Assembly (NCBI GenBank): GCA_963726975.1 | Contig: CAVSEK010000009.1 | Coordinates: forward strand, 65,652 to 129,651 | DNA: 64,000 nt | Source of the DNA: CAVSEK01 sp963726975 | Lineage (GTDB): Bacteria > Actinomycetota > Actinomycetes > Mycobacteriales > SCTD01 | Reading direction: 5' to 3' | Part shown: positions 63,103 through 64,000 of the stretch, in pieces | How positions within the stretch are numbered: position 1 is the stretch's first letter | How the letters are laid out: each line of letters starts with the position of its first letter | Notes under the pieces: generated by a model | The model's database searches: none | What the model was told of the DNA's origin: nothing | What the model saw: the letters and a program-made list of their open reading frames with translations, nothing else | Translations under genes and position numbers: made by a program

Positions 63103-64000
63103 AGATCGACCTGACCGCGCTGCGGACCCTCGAGCGGGAGAAGGACCTGTCCTTCGACCTCGTCTGCGAGGCGATCGAGACGGCCCTGCTGACGGCCTAC
63201 CGGCACACCGAGGGCGCGCAGCAGCACGCCCGGGTGGAGCTCTACCGCAGCACCGGCGACGTCCGCGTGCTCGCCACCGAGGTGGGCGAGGACGGGACCG
63301 CGGGACCGGAGTACGACGACACGCCCGAGGGGTTCGGCCGCGTCGCGACGAGCACGGCGCGGCAGGTCATCCTGCAGCGGCTGCGGGACGCCGAGAACGA
63401 CCTCAGCCACGCCGAGTGGACCGGCCGCGAGGGCGACATCGTCGCGGGCACCGTGCAGCAGGCCGGGCAGCGCCCCGGTGCGGCGCCCAACCGCAACGTC
63501 ATGGTCAAGCTCGGCGCGTCCGCGGACGCGCTCGAGGCCGTGCTGCCGCCCGCCGAGCAGGTCCCGGGGGAGGTCTACGAGCACGGCAGCCGGCTCAAGT
63601 GCCGCGTCGTCGTCGGTCGGGCGCGGGCCCCGGGGCGCGTCGGTGACGGTGTCGCGCAGCCACCCCGACCTCGTGCGCGGGCTGTTCGCCCAGGAGGTGC
63701 CCGAGGTCGCCGACGGCTCCGTGGAGATCGTCGCCGTCGCCCGCGAGGCCGGTCACCGCACCAAGATCGCCGTACGGTCGACCGTGCCGGGGCTCGGCCC
63801 GAAGGGCGCCTGCATCGGCCCGGTGGGCTCCCGGGTGCGCGCCGTCACCGCCGAGCTGCACGGCGAGAAGATCGACATCGTCGACTGGTCCGCCGATCCG
63901 GGTCGGTTCGTCGCCAGCGCCCTCTCCCCGGCGCGGGTGAGCAGCGTCGAGGTCGTCGACCTGCTGCAGCGCTCCGCCCGGGTCGTCGTGCCCGACTACC
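63099..64000 (+). CDS. nusA: Transcription factor NusA (3' truncated by window), frameshifted
   Basis: The first 300 residues of NusA, which controls pausing, termination and antitermination. The N-terminal RNA-polymerase-binding domain (IDLTALRTLEREKDLSFDLVCEAIETALLTAYRHTEGA) is followed by the S1 domain (GDIVAGTVQQAGQRPGAAPNRNVMVKLG) and the first KH region (GACIGPVGSRVRAVTAELHGEKIDIVDW). Two indels near 63618-63640 interrupt the S1-KH linker. The gene continues beyond base 64000. Confidence 0.95.
   Translation, partial: MKIDLTALRTLEREKDLSFDLVCEAIETALLTAYRHTEGAQQHARVELYRSTGDVRVLATEVGEDGTAGPEYDDTPEGFGRVATSTARQVILQRLRDAENDLSHAEWTGREGDIVAGTVQQAGQRPGAAPNRNVMVKLGASADALEAVLPPAEQVPGEVYEHGSRLKCRVVVGRARAPGRVGDGVAQPPRPRARAVRPGGARGRRRLRGDRRRRPRGRSPHQDRRTVDRAGARPEGRLHRPGGLPGARRHRRAARREDRHRRLVRRSGSVRRQRPLPGAGEQRRGRRPAAALRPGRRARL

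Overview
The window is a very GC-rich stretch of chromosome with many GTG starts and 4-base GTGA/ATGA gene overlaps. Many genes have a TANNNT -10 box only 5-8 bases before the start codon, which implies leaderless mRNAs. The gene order (recG-rsmD-coaD ... rnc-mutM ... smc-ftsY-amt-glnK-glnD-ffh-rpsP-rimM-trmD-rplS-lepB-rnhB ... dprA-whiG-rpsB-tsf-pyrH-frr-cdsA-rlmN-dxr-rip-ispG ... proS ... rimP-nusA) is the conserved core order of Actinomycetes. A WhiG/FliA-type sigma factor fits a sporulating or motile actinomycete. I cannot name a genus. Almost everything is housekeeping; I see no phage, transposon, CRISPR array, tRNA or rRNA.

Layout. 0-8.5 kb: the end of recG, then rRNA methylation (rsmD), CoA synthesis (coaD), a SepIVA-like coiled coil, DUF177/rpmF, plsX/acpP, rnc, mutM and small genes. 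8.6-13.4 kb: smc and ftsY. 14.2-19.9 kb: a nitrogen-signalling block amt1-glnK1-glnK2-amt2-glnD, with a four-part GlnR-like operator before each amt gene. 19.9-22.6 kb: a membrane GGDEF-EAL protein on the minus strand. 22.7-31.7 kb: ffh, a membrane protein, rpsP, khpA, rimM, trmD, rplS, lepB, two NUDIX genes, rnhB and DUF2469. 31.7-41.5 kb: a disordered protein, YraN, a DUF2231-Rieske protein, a hydroxyacid dehydrogenase, comM-like yifB, dprA, a TerD-family protein, xerC/D and the whiG-like sigma gene. 40.8-43 kb: two methyltransferase-fold proteins and an M23 peptidase on the minus strand. 43.3-52.9 kb: rpsB-tsf-pyrH-frr-cdsA-small membrane protein-rlmN, then dxr-rip-ispG. 52.9-61.2 kb: GNAT, aldehyde dehydrogenase, two DUF1990 genes, yaaA, proS with its Cys-tRNA(Pro) editing partner, and a threonine-aldolase-like enzyme. 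61.2-64 kb: ferritin-like genes, rimP and the start of nusA.

A major caveat is that many essential genes (ffh, trmD, lepB, rnhB, smc, whiG, nusA, rimP) are interrupted by single-base indels. Most lie between 23 and 40 kb, with another patch at 55.5-56.8 kb, while 42-55 kb is clean. Adjacent reading frames join into full-length conserved proteins, so I read these as sequencing or consensus errors and annotate each as one gene. Most involve one extra C or G.

The most interesting biology is in the nitrogen block. There are two ammonium transporters, and the second has Glu in place of the first of the 'twin histidines'. There are also two PII proteins sharing a 131-bp tract with a single mismatch, and two candidate GlnR operators with exact 11-bp periodicity.
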